Source: Strigamia acuminata (taxonomy: Eukaryota > Arthropoda > Chilopoda > Geophilomorpha > Linotaeniidae). From it: DNA of 64,000 bases. Shown in pieces: positions 13,901 through 28,200 of this stretch. A program made the position numbers and the translations under genes. Below the pieces are notes generated by a model, which saw only the letters and a program-made list of their open reading frames with translations, ran no database searches and was not told the origin of the DNA. Position 1 is the stretch's first letter. The number at the start of each line of letters is the position of its first letter. Location of the stretch: assembly GCA_949358305.1 (NCBI GenBank), contig OX442314.1, positions 15,801,060 through 15,865,059 on the forward strand. Reading direction: 5' to 3'.

Positions 13901-15488
13901 ACGCACGTCAGCTTGAACTTCAAAAATCAGGTGCAAATCTCGGCTACACGTGCATTTTATTACCACATATACACATTACTTCTACCTATTTTATCACACA
14001 CCATGCACACAATCGTGGCTCGAGTTGCATACATGTATCATACTTAAGACTAATCCTTTGGGTATGTTATACACAGTTAACTTTACCATAAGGGATTTTC
14101 ACCAGCCACGTTTAAACATTCAAGACAAATGACATCTAGCAGAGAAAACCCTTCCAACTCTCGCTTCCCCTCCAAATTATAATTAATTTTACCGCCTAGC
14201 GATTTAATCCAGAAACCAAATACGTGTACAAAATAATTTCTCTCTTCCTGTCATTTAGTATTCATGTTAAATACTAGTCGTCAATTAAAAGCTGCTGCTC
14301 ACACTATTAATGTAAATATAGAAAATATTGATTTCTCATTTTTAACATGATGTAAACCGATTTAATTAAAATAAAACTAAACATACTCGTTACTCAATAC
14401 ACTTCAATGCCCACTGTGATTTGTAATCCCACTAAATTAAGCTCTTAATTCGGGTTTCAACTATGGTAATGTGACATTTGCTACATCAAACAACAGTGTA
14501 AACAAACCTATATATACACTGCTGTACCTGGAATTAGAGGTATAAAATTAAACATGAGGAATTTCGAAGAAATCATTGTTTACGTGCAACGTAAACAAAT
14601 AAAACAAACAAAATAAAAATAAAAATACATTCGGCTCTTTCGAGGTTCATGACATCTCATTTCATTTGTTTCAACTCGAATTTTCTCCTCGTGTAAAATA
14701 TTTTAATAATAATAAAAGTGAATCAATAAAAACCAATCATTTTATTTTATTTTTATTAAATTGCAAACAACTTAATATCTGATTCCATTGCAAATTAAGT
14801 CTTCTAAGTGTACTACACTAACTTAATCAATAAACTCCAGTGTTAAAGTGGAAAGAATCAGAATGGAGCAATTTAAATATTTTACCTTTTTGCTAACTCT
14901 GAACTTTTCAATTACCCTGTTCAATTCGAAAATACAAAATTTCCCCATTTCTTTTTTCAATCCTTCCCCATTAAACAAATCACGAAATAGGAAAAAAAAA
15001 AGAACCAACTCATTTAGCTTTTCAAAAAAAAAAAATTTAAAAAAAAATTCTTTTACATTCAGGAGAGATTTTGGGAATTGCACTTTCCCAAAACCAAAAT
15101 ACTCACAAAAATTGAGATTGCAAGTGCATGCACGCATATAGAATGCACTACATATATGCATAGTCAACTTGACCCAAGGTCATCTGATCTTATATATATA
15201 TAAATAAAAACTATGACCGAATTGGACAGCAATTTGGCCGAATCAGTTTCCAAGCCAACTGCAATTGCATTAATAATTCAGGTACAAAAACCCTTTGGTC
15301 AATTTACTTTGATTTTTTAGACAAACTTTTCACTAAAACCAAATTAAAATAAACCCTCACTAATTCCTTAGAGTAATCTAAAATTCTCAACAAAAAATAA
15401 ATAATAATAAAACCCCAATAAAAAGTATGGAAAGAAAAAAAAAACCAGCGAGTAAAGAAAGAGAAAAAGAGCAAAAAAAGACACTTAC
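7961..15488. other. Gene-free AT-rich stretch
   Basis: Many short frames, none with domains or credible splice partners. Simple A- and T-rich tracts are frequent. No tRNA-like or transposase sequence was recognised. Probably intron of the CRIM1-like gene. Confidence 0.4.
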
Positions 15489-18400
15489 CTGATTCGGATT
15501 CTTCGACCAACAAACGTGCAAGAGTGGCTTCACATTCCAATCTGGTCTTGTGTTCAAAAAATGGATCTTCGCAAGTGGAAATCGTATTGCACATGCACTG
15601 CATGTCAACCTTATTGCAGCCGCTGTAATGATGTAAAGTGCTGCAAGCATCCTGTGGTTCTGTAAAAAAAATTATGTGCAAAAATTTTTTTTTATTTCAT
15701 TTCTGAATCTCGTACTACACCTCATGGACTCATTCAAAAAATTGATTTTTATTTTACTTTTTTTTCTTCCTATTTTTTATTTTTTTTTGCCCCTTTCGAT
15801 TTTAAACTCAGATAATTGCATTTTCTAAACTTTCTTCACTCCGCCCTTTAATTATTTTTTATAGAGGAAGATTGAGCTATAAATTTCTTTTTATTTAACC
15901 TGTAAAGTGATAGTGAGTGTTATTGGACAGTTATCAAAGAGTTAAGCAGGTCATCATGTCAAGTAATCGATTTTTTTTCCAGTCTTAATTTTTTTTTAAA
16001 TCGGAAACCAAAAAAAAATAAAGTTTTGCCATTAAAAAGTTGAGATTACAATTTTAAAGCTTTAAAAGGCAAACTTTAGTGATTTTTTTTTAAAGAATTT
16101 CAGACAAAACTGTGTCAACGACCCTGATGTGTGTCAGCAGTGTTTTGGCAAAAGATTGAAAAATGAAATCTTATTTTTAGAGCTGTGAAAGTTAATGACT
16201 CTGCGTGACGTTGCTTGAGTTGCACGTTAGAAAAACGTTATACTTCCCCCTCGACTAGTGTTTGTTTTTCTTGGCTGCTTAATTTGATTAAAATCCAAGT
16301 CGAAAACAAGCAACAAAAATAAAGGAATAACTGTATACAAAAATAACTAAATTGCTTCAGCTGTGAAAGAAATGAGGTAATGACAGCAGCAAAATACTAA
16401 TCTCGATAATTCGATTATGAAAATAATCAAAAATGTCCTATTTTCGAGTTGCTAAACAAACTGTCTGTCATTTTAAAATGTCGATCACAAACCACGAAAA
16501 TCCTAATTTTGGGCAATTACACCTAAGCGCATTGAGTGATTGGTTAAATCAGGTCACGTGATAATCACCCGCAATCTTGTTAGTGGCACAATCGTCACGT
16601 TGAAACTCCTTAATTAAGTATATGCCAAAAAATTAAAAATTAAAAATTTTCCATTCAATTTGAAAGAAAAGAGGAAGAAAAAACACCAATTAGATTTTTT
16701 TCTATCCTTTCTGTATTAAATTAACATTTTTCATGCTAATTACAGAGCTTTTGTGTCAAGTCATTGAAATTGTGATACATTTAACTCAAAAAAAAAATTT
16801 TTTTTAAACATAATTGAAAATCACCTACTTAGTAAAACCTTAATGTTCTACTCAAGGAAAAAGGAACTAAAAATCTCCCCATCATAATCATTAAAATTAA
16901 AAATAAAAACACCCATTAAGATAAAAATCAAAATTCAAAATACCTCAATGCCCCCCCCTCCCCCCCCCTAAAAAAAAATGTCATTTACTGCTATCACCAT
17001 CACAATCACTATAAACTCAAACCTTGCTTTTTATAACTCTCCTAAACTTCTCCTTTGAACTCAACCAGCTTACTAATTATATCATTTCAAACATACTCCT
17101 AACAACTTTTTATTCGACCAACTTTACGACATTAATATTAAAACTATAAAAATCTCCAAGCGGTCAGGTAGCAATTATCTACCAAAATTTCAATTTGCAT
17201 TTCGGTAGCGAGATGCACGACCAAAATGTCTATTTACTCCGCACTTTTTCCATGCGCTATCATATAAAATGTTATGATTTTTTTTTCTTTCTTCCTTTTA
17301 GTGGCAAATCGTTCTTTTATTACCTGTACCATGTGGAACATGTCTCTATTTTTATCGCATCCTGACGTTTTTATGAACTTTCCATTACGAAAAGTGAGAA
17401 TCAAGATAAACTGTATGTAATATTGTGTCTCTCATCGCATCAGCTTATAGTGATTCTTACTTAATCGCCCAAATTTACTCAACTTTTGCCTTTATTGGAC
17501 CACGCAAAAATAATTTACAACCTTCCACAACACATTTCATATTTCATTTTCAATAGTAATATCCGAAAGCTTTTCTATATTATAGGGTTATGGTCCCAAC
17601 TATTAATATTTTTATATCCCACACGCAAAATTAATTTCATCCAACGGCCAGATTAAGCCAAGGTTAATTAAATAACACGTTCATTTAAACTTCTAAATCC
17701 AATAAACCAAAGAAAAACCTATCAAATCAACTACCAAATCAATAAACTCTACTCTTATACCCGTGTAGGATTTGGATTACCCAATAAGCACATGTCTGGA
17801 CCCCATACCTATTTCAACAATAATCTCTGCCAGCACTAATGCCATCCAGTTCATTTTTCTTACATTTAATTTGCTGCAGTGAATATAAAAACAAACAAAT
17901 ACTAAAATTTCCAACTATTGCATTATTGGCACTTACAGCGAACGAGTGTTATTATTATTATGTTTAGCAAAATACATAAAGCTGTCACGATATCATTGCA
18001 AATCAAGCTTAATTTATTACAATTATATCTACCGATGAATAACTTAAACTGATCATGTTTGATACACCAACCAACTGTCGTTATCTCAATCACAATTAAA
18101 TATTTGGAACCATCAAAATAAAATACCGCAACAAACCAACCATACTTTGGAATGTGAGTATTGGACTGCTCAAACAACTCACACAAGACGCCATTTATTC
18201 GATATAATCGGCCCATTGTAGTCCTATACACAATAGGGAGTTTGTGTACATTGTATAAAATATTTGTAAAACGCAGAACTGGTGGGAAAAAATAGCATCG
18301 GCGTAACATTTTGCATTATCGAAGTGTTGCTCAAACTACCTAAAGATGACGCTTACGAAAAAATAAAACTAACTTCCTTTATTCCTGTCCATCAAAAAAA

Positions 18401-21072
18401 GTCAACCAAAAACAAAAGGAGAAAAAAAAACCAGAAGCTGAAATTAAAAAGGGAAATCTAATTCTCTTTAATTGCAGGGGCAGGATCAAACAAAAGGTTG
18501 TTGTCTGGAGGCAAGTCTCACTATCTCCTTTGATTTACCCTCGAAAAAAAACGACAAGTTTTTGCTTTCAAATCACTAGAAAACAAGTCGTTTAAAACAT
18601 CGTCTTTAAATTTGAGGCGACTAAACCAAATTGCTTTAACATACAATTTACACCATAAAGCAGTGGTTGAAAACACTTGAGCATGTCAAGGGCGTATTAA
18701 GGTGAGAAAAGGGCGCCATTGTCTCACTTGCGCTTCTTCCAAACCAAGACCGGTGTCAACAAACCAATAAGGTCTTAACGCCTTTACTCACGCTAAATTT
18801 CTAATAGTTGTTTTTTTTTCCTTCTAAATTTTCACTAAAAGAAATATCTGCGAGTGCAGAAATTAGTCTTCATTAGTGGCAAATTCTCCGCAGTATCAGT
18901 AATGTGATTACAGTAGAAAGCATTTTGTAATTTCTCAAGACGAAGCCAAGCATTACACGCACCGAAAAGGGCTAAATAAGAAGAAATGAGTCAGCTCTCT
19001 CTATCTTCTTGCTATGGATGTGGCGCAAGGACATTGTGGTGTTTTCTGAAATGTCTGTCTGGCTGCCTCTTGGCTCGATTAGTATCTACAAAATGTCACC
19101 ATTGATGGAACATGCTAAATCACAAGGTTGGAATTTGTCTTAATGTCTTCATTTTAAAAAATGTAGGGGAAAAAAAAAACCATTAAAATCCACGACATCA
19201 AAGATGCAGTTAAAGCAATGCTCATAAAAGCGTAACTAGCTAAAAACACATTAACATGAATAAAAAATGAACGTACCGAAATGGATGAGATATCAACTTA
19301 CTTTTAATCCAATACTTATACAAGCAGGATAACAAAACTAAAAGCAGGTCACTATTATTTCCATATATTTTTTTTTTATATATTTTAAAACCTTTAAATC
19401 ATCGTATGACTGAAATCTCAAGGAAAAGCACGACGCCATTTTTAGTGTTAAAAATCCTCACCAGACGAGATTTTACGATTCATTATTAATTTTTGCACTT
19501 AGCAACCAGAGGGAGAGGTGATTGCACTGTACTAATGTACAGTTCCATCCCAAGTAAACAAATAAAATAATTATGCTCGCGTAATGTGTACCTTACAAGT
19601 GATTACGTTACCATTACGAATTAGATAGGTCATTACACTTGTTACGATAGAATCTAATTTAAGCTAAACAAAAAAAAAACAAGTAAAAGAAATAGGAGAA
19701 TTTAAAAATAAGTAGAGTTAAAGGATTAGATGAATAAGACACTAGACACGCATGCGCCGAATGAAAGCGAATGTTTGAATACCTTGAGCTTATTTAGAAA
19801 ACAATAAAATCGTGAGTATTTAATGTTGTTTAAATTTTCATGTGTATGGAGTTGGTTAAAGTTATAGGAACAAGTCGTTGTTAGAAACTAGCCCTATTAT
19901 ACATTATTCATCGTTCAAACAAAACATCCGTTAAAGTTGCACTTGAATTGAACAAACCTAGCGGACCATGGCGGAAATTCGTCTTTAGAAATCGTACTGT
20001 TTCTTGTTTTTTAAATTTGACATAAAAACTTGAACTAGACTCTCACCCATGTGCATAGTTCTAAAAATATGTTTGGTTTAATAATAATGTTTTCATTCCA
20101 TTAGCTATTCATTCAATAATGATAAGAAATTGTGAAGAAAAAAAGCTAAGAGTCAAGTGAAAAATTGTTCTGCTCATCAGACACACTTACAAAGTTGGAA
20201 TTTGAGTTATTCTATCAAGGGGAAAGAGTCAAACTCTTTGGTACACAATTCTAGTTTCCGCTTCACAGGACTGTACTGTGTAATGTGTACTTTCCTCAAC
20301 TACCCTTTAACAAAAAAATAACCAACAAACAAACAAACTCGGACAACATGTCTTGAAGAGTTAATTAAATTCCAATGAATTAATTATTAATAGCTTGTTC
20401 GTAATTACATAAGTTTGAGTAATCACATGAAAAACGATTTTAATTAAACCGAGTTTTGTGGATTTAAATTGCGCTAACAAACGTACTAATTAGGCTTAGT
20501 AGCGTATAATTATAACAATAACCAGGCGATTTTTGCCTCGTTATTAAGACTGGAAATTGTAATCGATAAGTTTACGATGCAGTTTACAACTCTTTTCAAA
20601 GACGCAATTCAAAGATTTATTTACATAATTTAAATATTTAAGATAAAAAATATAGAATAAAATAAGTGTTCATACCTTTGCACATTCCTTCTTCGTCCCC
20701 GGTAATCGGCTGACCAGACTGAATTTTCAGAAGGCAAACTAGTCCTTGATCGCATTCCCCAAGAAGACCGAATTTACCGCCGCACGTCTCATTGGCGAGG
20801 CGGGCACAAGTGAGGCAACAACCGCATGCATCTTTCGTCGTTCCACCGGCACAATCGGTCGGAGTTTGGCACCGTGAATGGTCACAAGAAGCACACGAAT
20901 GAGAATCCACCTCACTCACCATAAAGTTTGAAATTAAAAATATAATACACGTCGTTTTAACCGCTGTCTTGACATGAAACAAATTCGCAACGTCAATCAA
21001 CATTTTTCCGTCGATTAAAAAGTAGGTGAAGTTTAGAAATAAGTTGTTCGTAGTTGGTAAAAAATTATTCAA
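15489..21072 (-). CDS. crim1: CRIM1-like cysteine-rich motor neuron protein, first two coding exons (partial)
   Basis: Exon 1 (21072-20676) encodes a hydrophobic signal segment (around TTCIIFLISNF) and a complete IGFBP N-terminal module with the CGCCLTC core and paired cysteines. Exon 2 (15659-15489) encodes a second module with DACSTLHHYSGCNK and CMCNTISTCEDPF, which matches the block that follows the IGFBP module in vertebrate CRIM1 (CECNTIRTC). Both exons end in phase 1. The exon 2 donor GTAAGT shows that the gene continues left; the antistasin and von Willebrand C repeats expected in CRIM1 were not found and probably lie outside the window. CRIM1 is a membrane-anchored extracellular protein that binds BMP-type ligands. 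The start at 21072 or the downstream in-frame ATG at about 21003 are both possible; the latter puts the signal segment nearer the N-terminus. Confidence 0.8.
15660..20675. other. 5-kb intron of the CRIM1-like gene
   Basis: The GT-AG intron between coding exons 1 and 2 on the minus strand. It includes a pure C tract (16951-16968) and a 128-codon minus-strand open frame at 17923-18309 that I cannot relate to any family and do not call. Confidence 0.7.
16951..16968. repeat. Poly-C tract (C8-T-C9)
   Basis: Eighteen bases with a single T interruption. It is conspicuous in an AT-rich region. On the minus (sense) strand of the CRIM1-like gene it reads as a G run. Confidence 0.9.
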
Positions 21073-22242
21073 AATTCGAAAAAACGCTTTAAGAAGAACG
21101 GCGCAAGCAACAAGAAACTAGGTTATATTCAACAACATCGAGTCCGAAAAAAGAATCAACTTGGAGCAGACTGCCAAGGTTAAAATCGTTTAATTTATCT
21201 CACCAGATCTTGAGTGGAGCAGAAAATACGCCACGTTCCCACTCATCAGCACTCCGGCGTTGGTTCTCACACGGACGGCATGCGATCTGCTTGAACGAGC
21301 CTTCCAGATCATTCAAATCGACCGAACAGCTCGGTAACTTGCACGCGTAAGTGACAAACTTCCCCATTTACCTGCGCTCACAGTGTCAGTGGGTGGGGTC
21401 ACAGTCACGTGACTAAATAGTTTACGATTGGCCGATACGTGAAAAGATATGACGTCATTCCAAACGAGCAAGAAAGAACTTAACATTTCTTCTCCCCAAC
21501 TCGAGAAAATATTTTCCTTCGCCGACACCGTGAATATTACAGTGCGTGCATGTTTTGTGTTAATGGATTCGGCGACGTGCCCTACAGAGCGACATCTGCT
21601 GACAAAACTCTACCTCGCGTTTAACGTATCGCTATTCACTGGACAAAAAAAAACACCATTTCAGTCTCGTGTTCTATGAATAAATCATAATCGCAAAATA
21701 TTTATTAAAGAACATGAAATAATCACTTGTTTATTACAATAATTTAAATTTTTCATCCCCATAGCTCGCTACGAATAACAAATTTACAAATATTCATTAC
21801 CTTTTGGAAATAAAATTTAACAGGCACATTTTTGTTTTCATCAAAATAACATACGTAAAGAACAATAAACATGACTTATCAAACACATTCGTAAATACTA
21901 TAGTGTTAAACCATCACTACAATCAGGAATTTCAAATTAAAAGTTAAATACAAAATGGATCTTAATTGCAATCTTAATTTTATGGAACGACTACATGTTT
22001 TCAAGCCTCGCTCGGTACGCAAATGTAAATATAGCGATTAAATTTTAATTAAATACAAAGGAAAATAAAATTGCGGTATTTTCAACAACAAAAAAATCAT
22101 CAATACATTTTTTTTAATTCATTTTTTCCCCCTTATCTCACTTTTGTACTTCGGTTATTATTTAACTTGTTCAGAAGAGGCGCAAAAGCTTCCTTAATGT
22201 GGCCCGTGATTAATTTTTTTCGTCTTTTTATTACAATCGTGA
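21073..22242. other. Upstream region of the CRIM1-like gene and 3' flank of SNX6
   Basis: Bases about 21190-21620 are less AT-rich and contain a perfect CRE palindrome (21450-21457) and a CACGTG E-box near 21406. This is the likely promoter and 5' leader of the CRIM1-like gene. The 21.7-22.24 kb part is AT-rich and would include the SNX6 3' UTR. No gene is seen. Confidence 0.5.
21450..21457. promoter_or_regulatory. CRE-type palindrome TGACGTCA
   Basis: Perfect 8-bp CREB/ATF-type site about 380 bp upstream of the CRIM1-like start codon, in the locally GC-richer block. Function is inferred from motif and position. Confidence 0.45.
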
Positions 22243-25200
22243 TTACAGTTCTTCTTTAACAGCAACAAGGCAATTCTTCAACAGTTGCATCTGGGCCTAA
22301 GATGATAAAAAAAAATGACTATAAATATTTACAATTCGTTTTTCTATCCACTGGAACCCTTAAAGTTTTAAAATCTATTCCAAAAACATGAATTCAATTT
22401 ACCACGCTATAAAAAATCAATTTCCTTTATGCCGTTTTTCAAAATTTCAAACTGATCAATAAGCATGCAACATTACATTTTTTCAAAATTTCATTTAGGG
22501 CACCTTTTACAAAAGCTACGCAATTTAAAAATATAAAAAAATACATAAAAATAAAAGAAAGAAAAAATGTTAAAAAGATATTCTTACTGCAGTTATCATC
22601 TTACTTTTGCATGCTTCAATTCCAGTTCAGCTAAATCAACAAGGTTTTTTCGGAATGCTGCAACTAATCTAGCTTTAAAATCCGTTAACTCTGAAAAAAA
22701 AGCAACAATAATAAATAACAAATAATAAATTCAAAAAATACAATTTTTTAATGCAATTACAATATCCAATTTCCCATAAATCCTCGCACTGAATCATGTT
22801 AAACTCTCCCATTTGTGTTCTCCAGCTATGCCCACCGGAAACAACACAAACAAGAACACATTTCTATCTCGAGATTTACGGTAGACAAGCCACAAGTAAA
22901 CAACATTTATTTACAAATATTGTACAATTACTTTTTCCACCTTCTGAATTATCACGTCGTCCAAAACCCTCTTTAAATAACTCACATCACAAAACTATTT
23001 ACGTTTCCTTTATTATTCAAGGCGAATATAATGAGCCCTTATCACAACATTTCAACGCAAGGTCCCACCACTTAACCGAATTTTAAACCATCGCCTTAAT
23101 ACCTCCTTCGCTTTTCATCTTTTCATAAAAATACTGCTATCAGGTGATTGATGAGCAAAGACCCTGCACTAATACATCATCATATCCTCGCTGAATAATT
23201 ATTCGTCACATTTAACCCAATAGGGGTATATGAGAGCAGAGAGAGCGCGAAACCCCCCGTCACCCTCCCCCGACCCTAGTTTCTAAATTCACCTTTCTCA
23301 ATTCATTTAACCACTCCCAACTTCAACAAATGAAACTCGAGTTTCTTTTTTGTGCAGGTTCGAAATTTTTTTTTAACGAAACCTTTTTTCCTCGCCACAC
23401 CCAGTATATTAAAAGTGGCTCCCTGTAGGCTTTTGTAATTGAAATCCGGCGTAATTTCTCTTCGACAAACACACGCAATGAAGCGCAGTAAGAAAACGCT
23501 GTCAAGTTTGCTTTCTTTAGCCTCGCATCGACTCATGTTTTATGCAACGTGCTACGCAAAACGTAGAAGCGTATCTCATATATCTCAATTAAGAGAATTT
23601 TAAGAAAACTCAACATCTTCAATTATACACACATTATCGCATCATTTTCACTTACCCTCTTTGGCTTTTTCAGATATTTGTTCAAACTTCTCGCAAGCTT
23701 GTTGCTGAGTGAGTTCCGCCTGCAATTGACCAAAAAAAAAAAAAGAATTCAAGCAAATAATCATTTTTTCCAAAATTAATTAAATAATAAAATAAACATA
23801 AATCATTTCAGAAGCGCGGATAAATCTTTTTCAGTCCCGCACACCCAAATTACCCCCCAATTTATTGCAATTGCACAACAACTTAAATTTCCCCACAAAA
23901 TATGTATTTGTCAACCTACAAGAAAATATGTCGTGTCACGCAGCACCAAAGTGGGGCCACGAAGCACAATTGCCCTCAACGTGCCCTCCTACCGAGTCAA
24001 TCAAGAAGTTCTTCTTTAAACCTTGCCTTATATTAAATATCTGATTAGGGTCTACAAAGGGCGCAAAGATAACGAGGAGTCACATTAGCACGTTTCTGAT
24101 TAATCTTTTTTTGATAACGTGGTAAAATACAAGCCAGTTTTATCCCTCGTGTGTTACAACACTTCGAGAGGGTGAAGGGGCTAAAAAAAAAAAAACATCT
24201 GAAAATCTGAGATTAAGCCCGAGGTTTGGATAAGTACGAGATAGAAAAGCATTGCCTCAAGAACCTTATCAATCCCTTAGGATTGACGAGCAATTTTATT
24301 CTTGACATCTGGCTCAAACATGGGTATGTGGGTGTTGCCTCTTCAACTATTCCACCTTATAATGTGTATCAGATGGGCGAAAAGAAAAAAAAATTGAACC
24401 TGTTTTATTTCAAGGTTCACTGACCATATTTTAAGTCATTGAATTTCTTCAAACTGAGCAATAGAGATGAGAATTTTACAAGATGCTAATTATCTTATCA
24501 CTTTTACGATTTTTAAAAAATCTTTTTAAAGGAGATATGGCCGTAAATCATGCAGTGGGTTCATTTCAAAGTCTGTCTGCAGTAATAATTAGATTCCAAG
24601 TCTCAAAAAATGTTTATTTTGGGGGTAAAACAACCTCCGAAAATAGATATTTATATAGTATTATTACAAATTAAAATTCCATGTTTATTTTCGTGTGCTC
24701 GCCCTCAAAACAAACATTATTCGCAAACCAGAGATTTCTCCTTGGCTCCAAGTTGGAACAACATTATCGGACACAGTTGCAAGAAGAAGCAACTAATGCC
24801 TTAATTTTTCACCGAGATTTAACAACCTAATTGAAAGAACAGAAGAGATTCACTTAAGTATTTAAGTGAGAAGACAAAAAAATCGACATAAAATTGTCTG
24901 AGGGAGAAAGAGGAAGTATTAAAAAAAAAATAGAAGAGAAAAAAAAAAGAAACTACTCCCACCAGGTTAGAACTGGTGGGAATTACAGTAATCATTCACA
25001 CTTTTCACAATCACTTTGTGGCAACAAAAAAATAATTATTCCAAATGATTCCCACCTGCATAAACCACCCGCTCATTAACTTAATCTAATTCCATAAATA
25101 TTTTTTAAATATTTTTTTCATTATTATTCTTTTACATACAAATGAATTCCGAGCTAGAGAATGGTTTCACACTTAGCACACAATGCATTTCAAGCAACAA

Positions 25201-28200
25201 CCCATTTTTCCGTAGGTTGCTGAAAGAAAACTCATTTTGACACTTCAATGGATGACTCCATTTTCCACAGCCACAACCAATACTTAAAATCCTGCAACAG
25301 GGGACTGAAAATTATATGCAATTACCGCGAACTGAGACCACCCAGTTTATTTGTAACGGTAGAAGACTTTTTATAAAAAAAAATAAAAAAAAAAGGAGGA
25401 GAGATATTTCACTGACTTATGGCGTGCAAAAAAGAAATAAATTATCAAAACGTAACATTACTTTCCGCAATTTTTCCAAACCACCATACTTCTCTTAAAG
25501 TTTATGTTTTAAAACCCTTCATGTACAACGTACAACTAAATTTAAAACTTTCACTAAATAAATTTAATCAAATTTTTATTAATAATAAAACCAAAAAAAA
25601 AATTAAAAAAAAGCAAAAAAAAAAAAAAACAATGACTGATGCAGTAAAAAAAAATTACTTACTTCAGCCACTTCGAGTGCCTTTTGATAGCAAAAAGAAA
25701 TCAAAAAAATAATAATCAATGTCACTAAAAACCAAAAAAATAGACAAATGTCACGCTAAATGTTTATTCATAGTCACACAAACTGCAAATCATCGAATGC
25801 AGTAAACAACAAGAAAAAATTTACTGCACTTCAAATCAACTTTGTGATGTTAGCTCGAGATGTTGACCTGAACGATTTTTTTTTTTTATTCCAAGAACAG
25901 AGTTGAAGATCCTACTTAAAATTCAACACAATGATTTGAAGGCGTGACCATCGAATTACTCATCATCAACCCATGCAGCACTCAATTTGAGCAGTCTCAA
26001 AAATTACCAGATGCCCTTCAAATTTGCAGCATACTTTAAATTGACCGTGTACCAACTCAAACTGACTGTGTTCCACGCACAAGAGATGACGCGCCCACAC
26101 TCTGCACAAGATCAAGGTTAAACTGCAGACAGTTGTCTTGAAAAAACATTCAACAATAACCTCGCCTCGCCCACCACCAGCTTTTTTTCCTGCAAATTTT
26201 AACGTTCAGTGAACAGTGATGGATTTCAGTTGGAAATATAAACATAAATTCATTAATCATCACAAAATCGATATTTCTTAAATAAATTCCATTCCAACCG
26301 AAGATTTTCTACACTGACTGTTGTTTTTTTTTCAAATAAATCTATTTATTTATTTATTTAAACCCATCAACATGTCTTTATAGTCAATTACATTTTTAAT
26401 CTTTCATTCTAGCTTAAGAACAGTTCCAGCGACCTTGAGTCTGTGTAGACGGAAAAAGCTCATAAATACTGGGCTTAACTAAAAACTATTTGTATAAATG
26501 TTTGTCTGAAATGTTGCTGGTCAGCTTTTAACATTTTTTAATGTTTTACATGTGCATTCGAAAATAGAAGCGCCATAAATGAGTTTATCATCGATCTGAT
26601 AGAGGGGGAAAAAACCTGCTAAAAATTTAGCTGCAAAATTTTGGCACAAACAAGCGAGTTTCTAATTTCGAATGCAGATATTAACTTGAGAAACATGACA
26701 AGCTGTTGAAAGTGTTCACGATTTATTATATTGTCTAATTTTTAATTTGTCGTTAAAACTCGTTTTCTCCTGTTCCGCTTACCTCCTGCTTTGTTCAATT
26801 AGTTTGGTCATGGTTTATCGCAATAACAATTCAACTTGATGATTTAAATCAGCGTAAATGTCTTTAACGTCCATTTGTAGTATATTTTTTTCACAATTTC
26901 AATCAAATACCGGTACATTTTTAAATTTTTATGTACGATATTTTAATTTATCACTCACCGTGTGCACTTCTTTGTTCTTCATTCTAGCTTTTTCCAAATT
27001 CCTATTTGCAGCTTCGTAATTCGCCAAGCAACGTAAACGGCGGTATAAAAGATCCTACGAGCAATAACGATTTTTTTTTTAAAAAAAATCATTTATAAAA
27101 AATATAAATCAGTTTGCTATCACCTTAGCAGCACTAGAATCCCTTAAGTAATATCGTAACGTGTCCGATAATTTTAAATCTTCATCCGAAGCTACACGCC
27201 CCTCGATTTTCTGAAAACAAATGCAAAAAAACTATAAAATTGCAAATTTAAACGAATAAAAATAACGGAGGCAATTTACCCTAACTTTTTCAAACGTTTC
27301 TGCTACTCTATTCAAAAACCTACCACACAAAAGCAATTTACAACTAGAATTTTTAGCTTTTATCTTTACATTTACTTTTCTAGCTCGGTGCAGTCGAGAG
27401 TTGCTAACAGCGCCATACCAGTGGAAATTTTTATGTAACTATCAGCAACGGCTACAAAAGAACAAAACGTCAAGTTATCGCCATTTTTATTTATATTTTT
27501 GTTGGGGTTTATACTTTTATGACATTTGGTCAAACGTTCGGCTTTGGCCGAAGCGTCCTTCAATCTGGAATGATATTCTAGCAGAAAATTACTTTCATTT
27601 TCAAAAAAATCGTCAACATCCTGCAAAGAAATAAAGAAATTAAATATTCAAGTATGGTATCCTGGAAAACACAAATGTAGCCACCTTCTGTGTCGATGAA
27701 AGCAGCATGTCGTCAGCAGACCTGTGCAAAGTTTTCATCCAGCCTCCAAGTTTCTCTTTCTTGTTTTTGTTTCTGACGCAAAGCTTAAAAAGTAACAACA
27801 CATTCGAACGGATTGTCTCGAAAATTAAGGAAATTCGTAGAAAACATTCTTCTTACATCTTGGTCGTATTCCAAAAATACCCTGAAATTATTATCGTGTC
27901 TGAAAACCGGATGAGCCGCTAAACGAATAAGAAACACTTCGTGCATGGCGACAGTCTTTTTGAAAGTGGCAAGATATTCCCTAAAATAAATGTACAGAAA
28001 GTCAAGTTTAAAAAAAAATTAACATAACATTCTAATAAGTGGAATAAAGTGGAAATTTACGCCTCCAATTCCTGCTTCATTTTGCTAAACTCTTCTTTGG
28101 TCATCGTTCCTTCACCTTCGCCTAATTTTTGGAGTTTTTCACGGGAAGCATCAAAATCGGGACGCGGCGGAGCAGGAGGGATCTAAATCACCAGTAATCA

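Noticed and set aside
14823-15167. Overlapping open frames on both strands
   Set aside because: Low-complexity poly-A/poly-T sequence keeps both strands open; no coding character.
17923-18309. 128-codon minus-strand open frame in the CRIM1-like intron
   Set aside because: No recognised domain, no splice partner in phase and composition like surrounding AT-rich DNA. Length alone is not enough, though it is the longest unexplained frame there.
22796-23086. 96-codon plus-strand frame inside an SNX6 intron
   Set aside because: Antisense to an intron, no domain and no signals.
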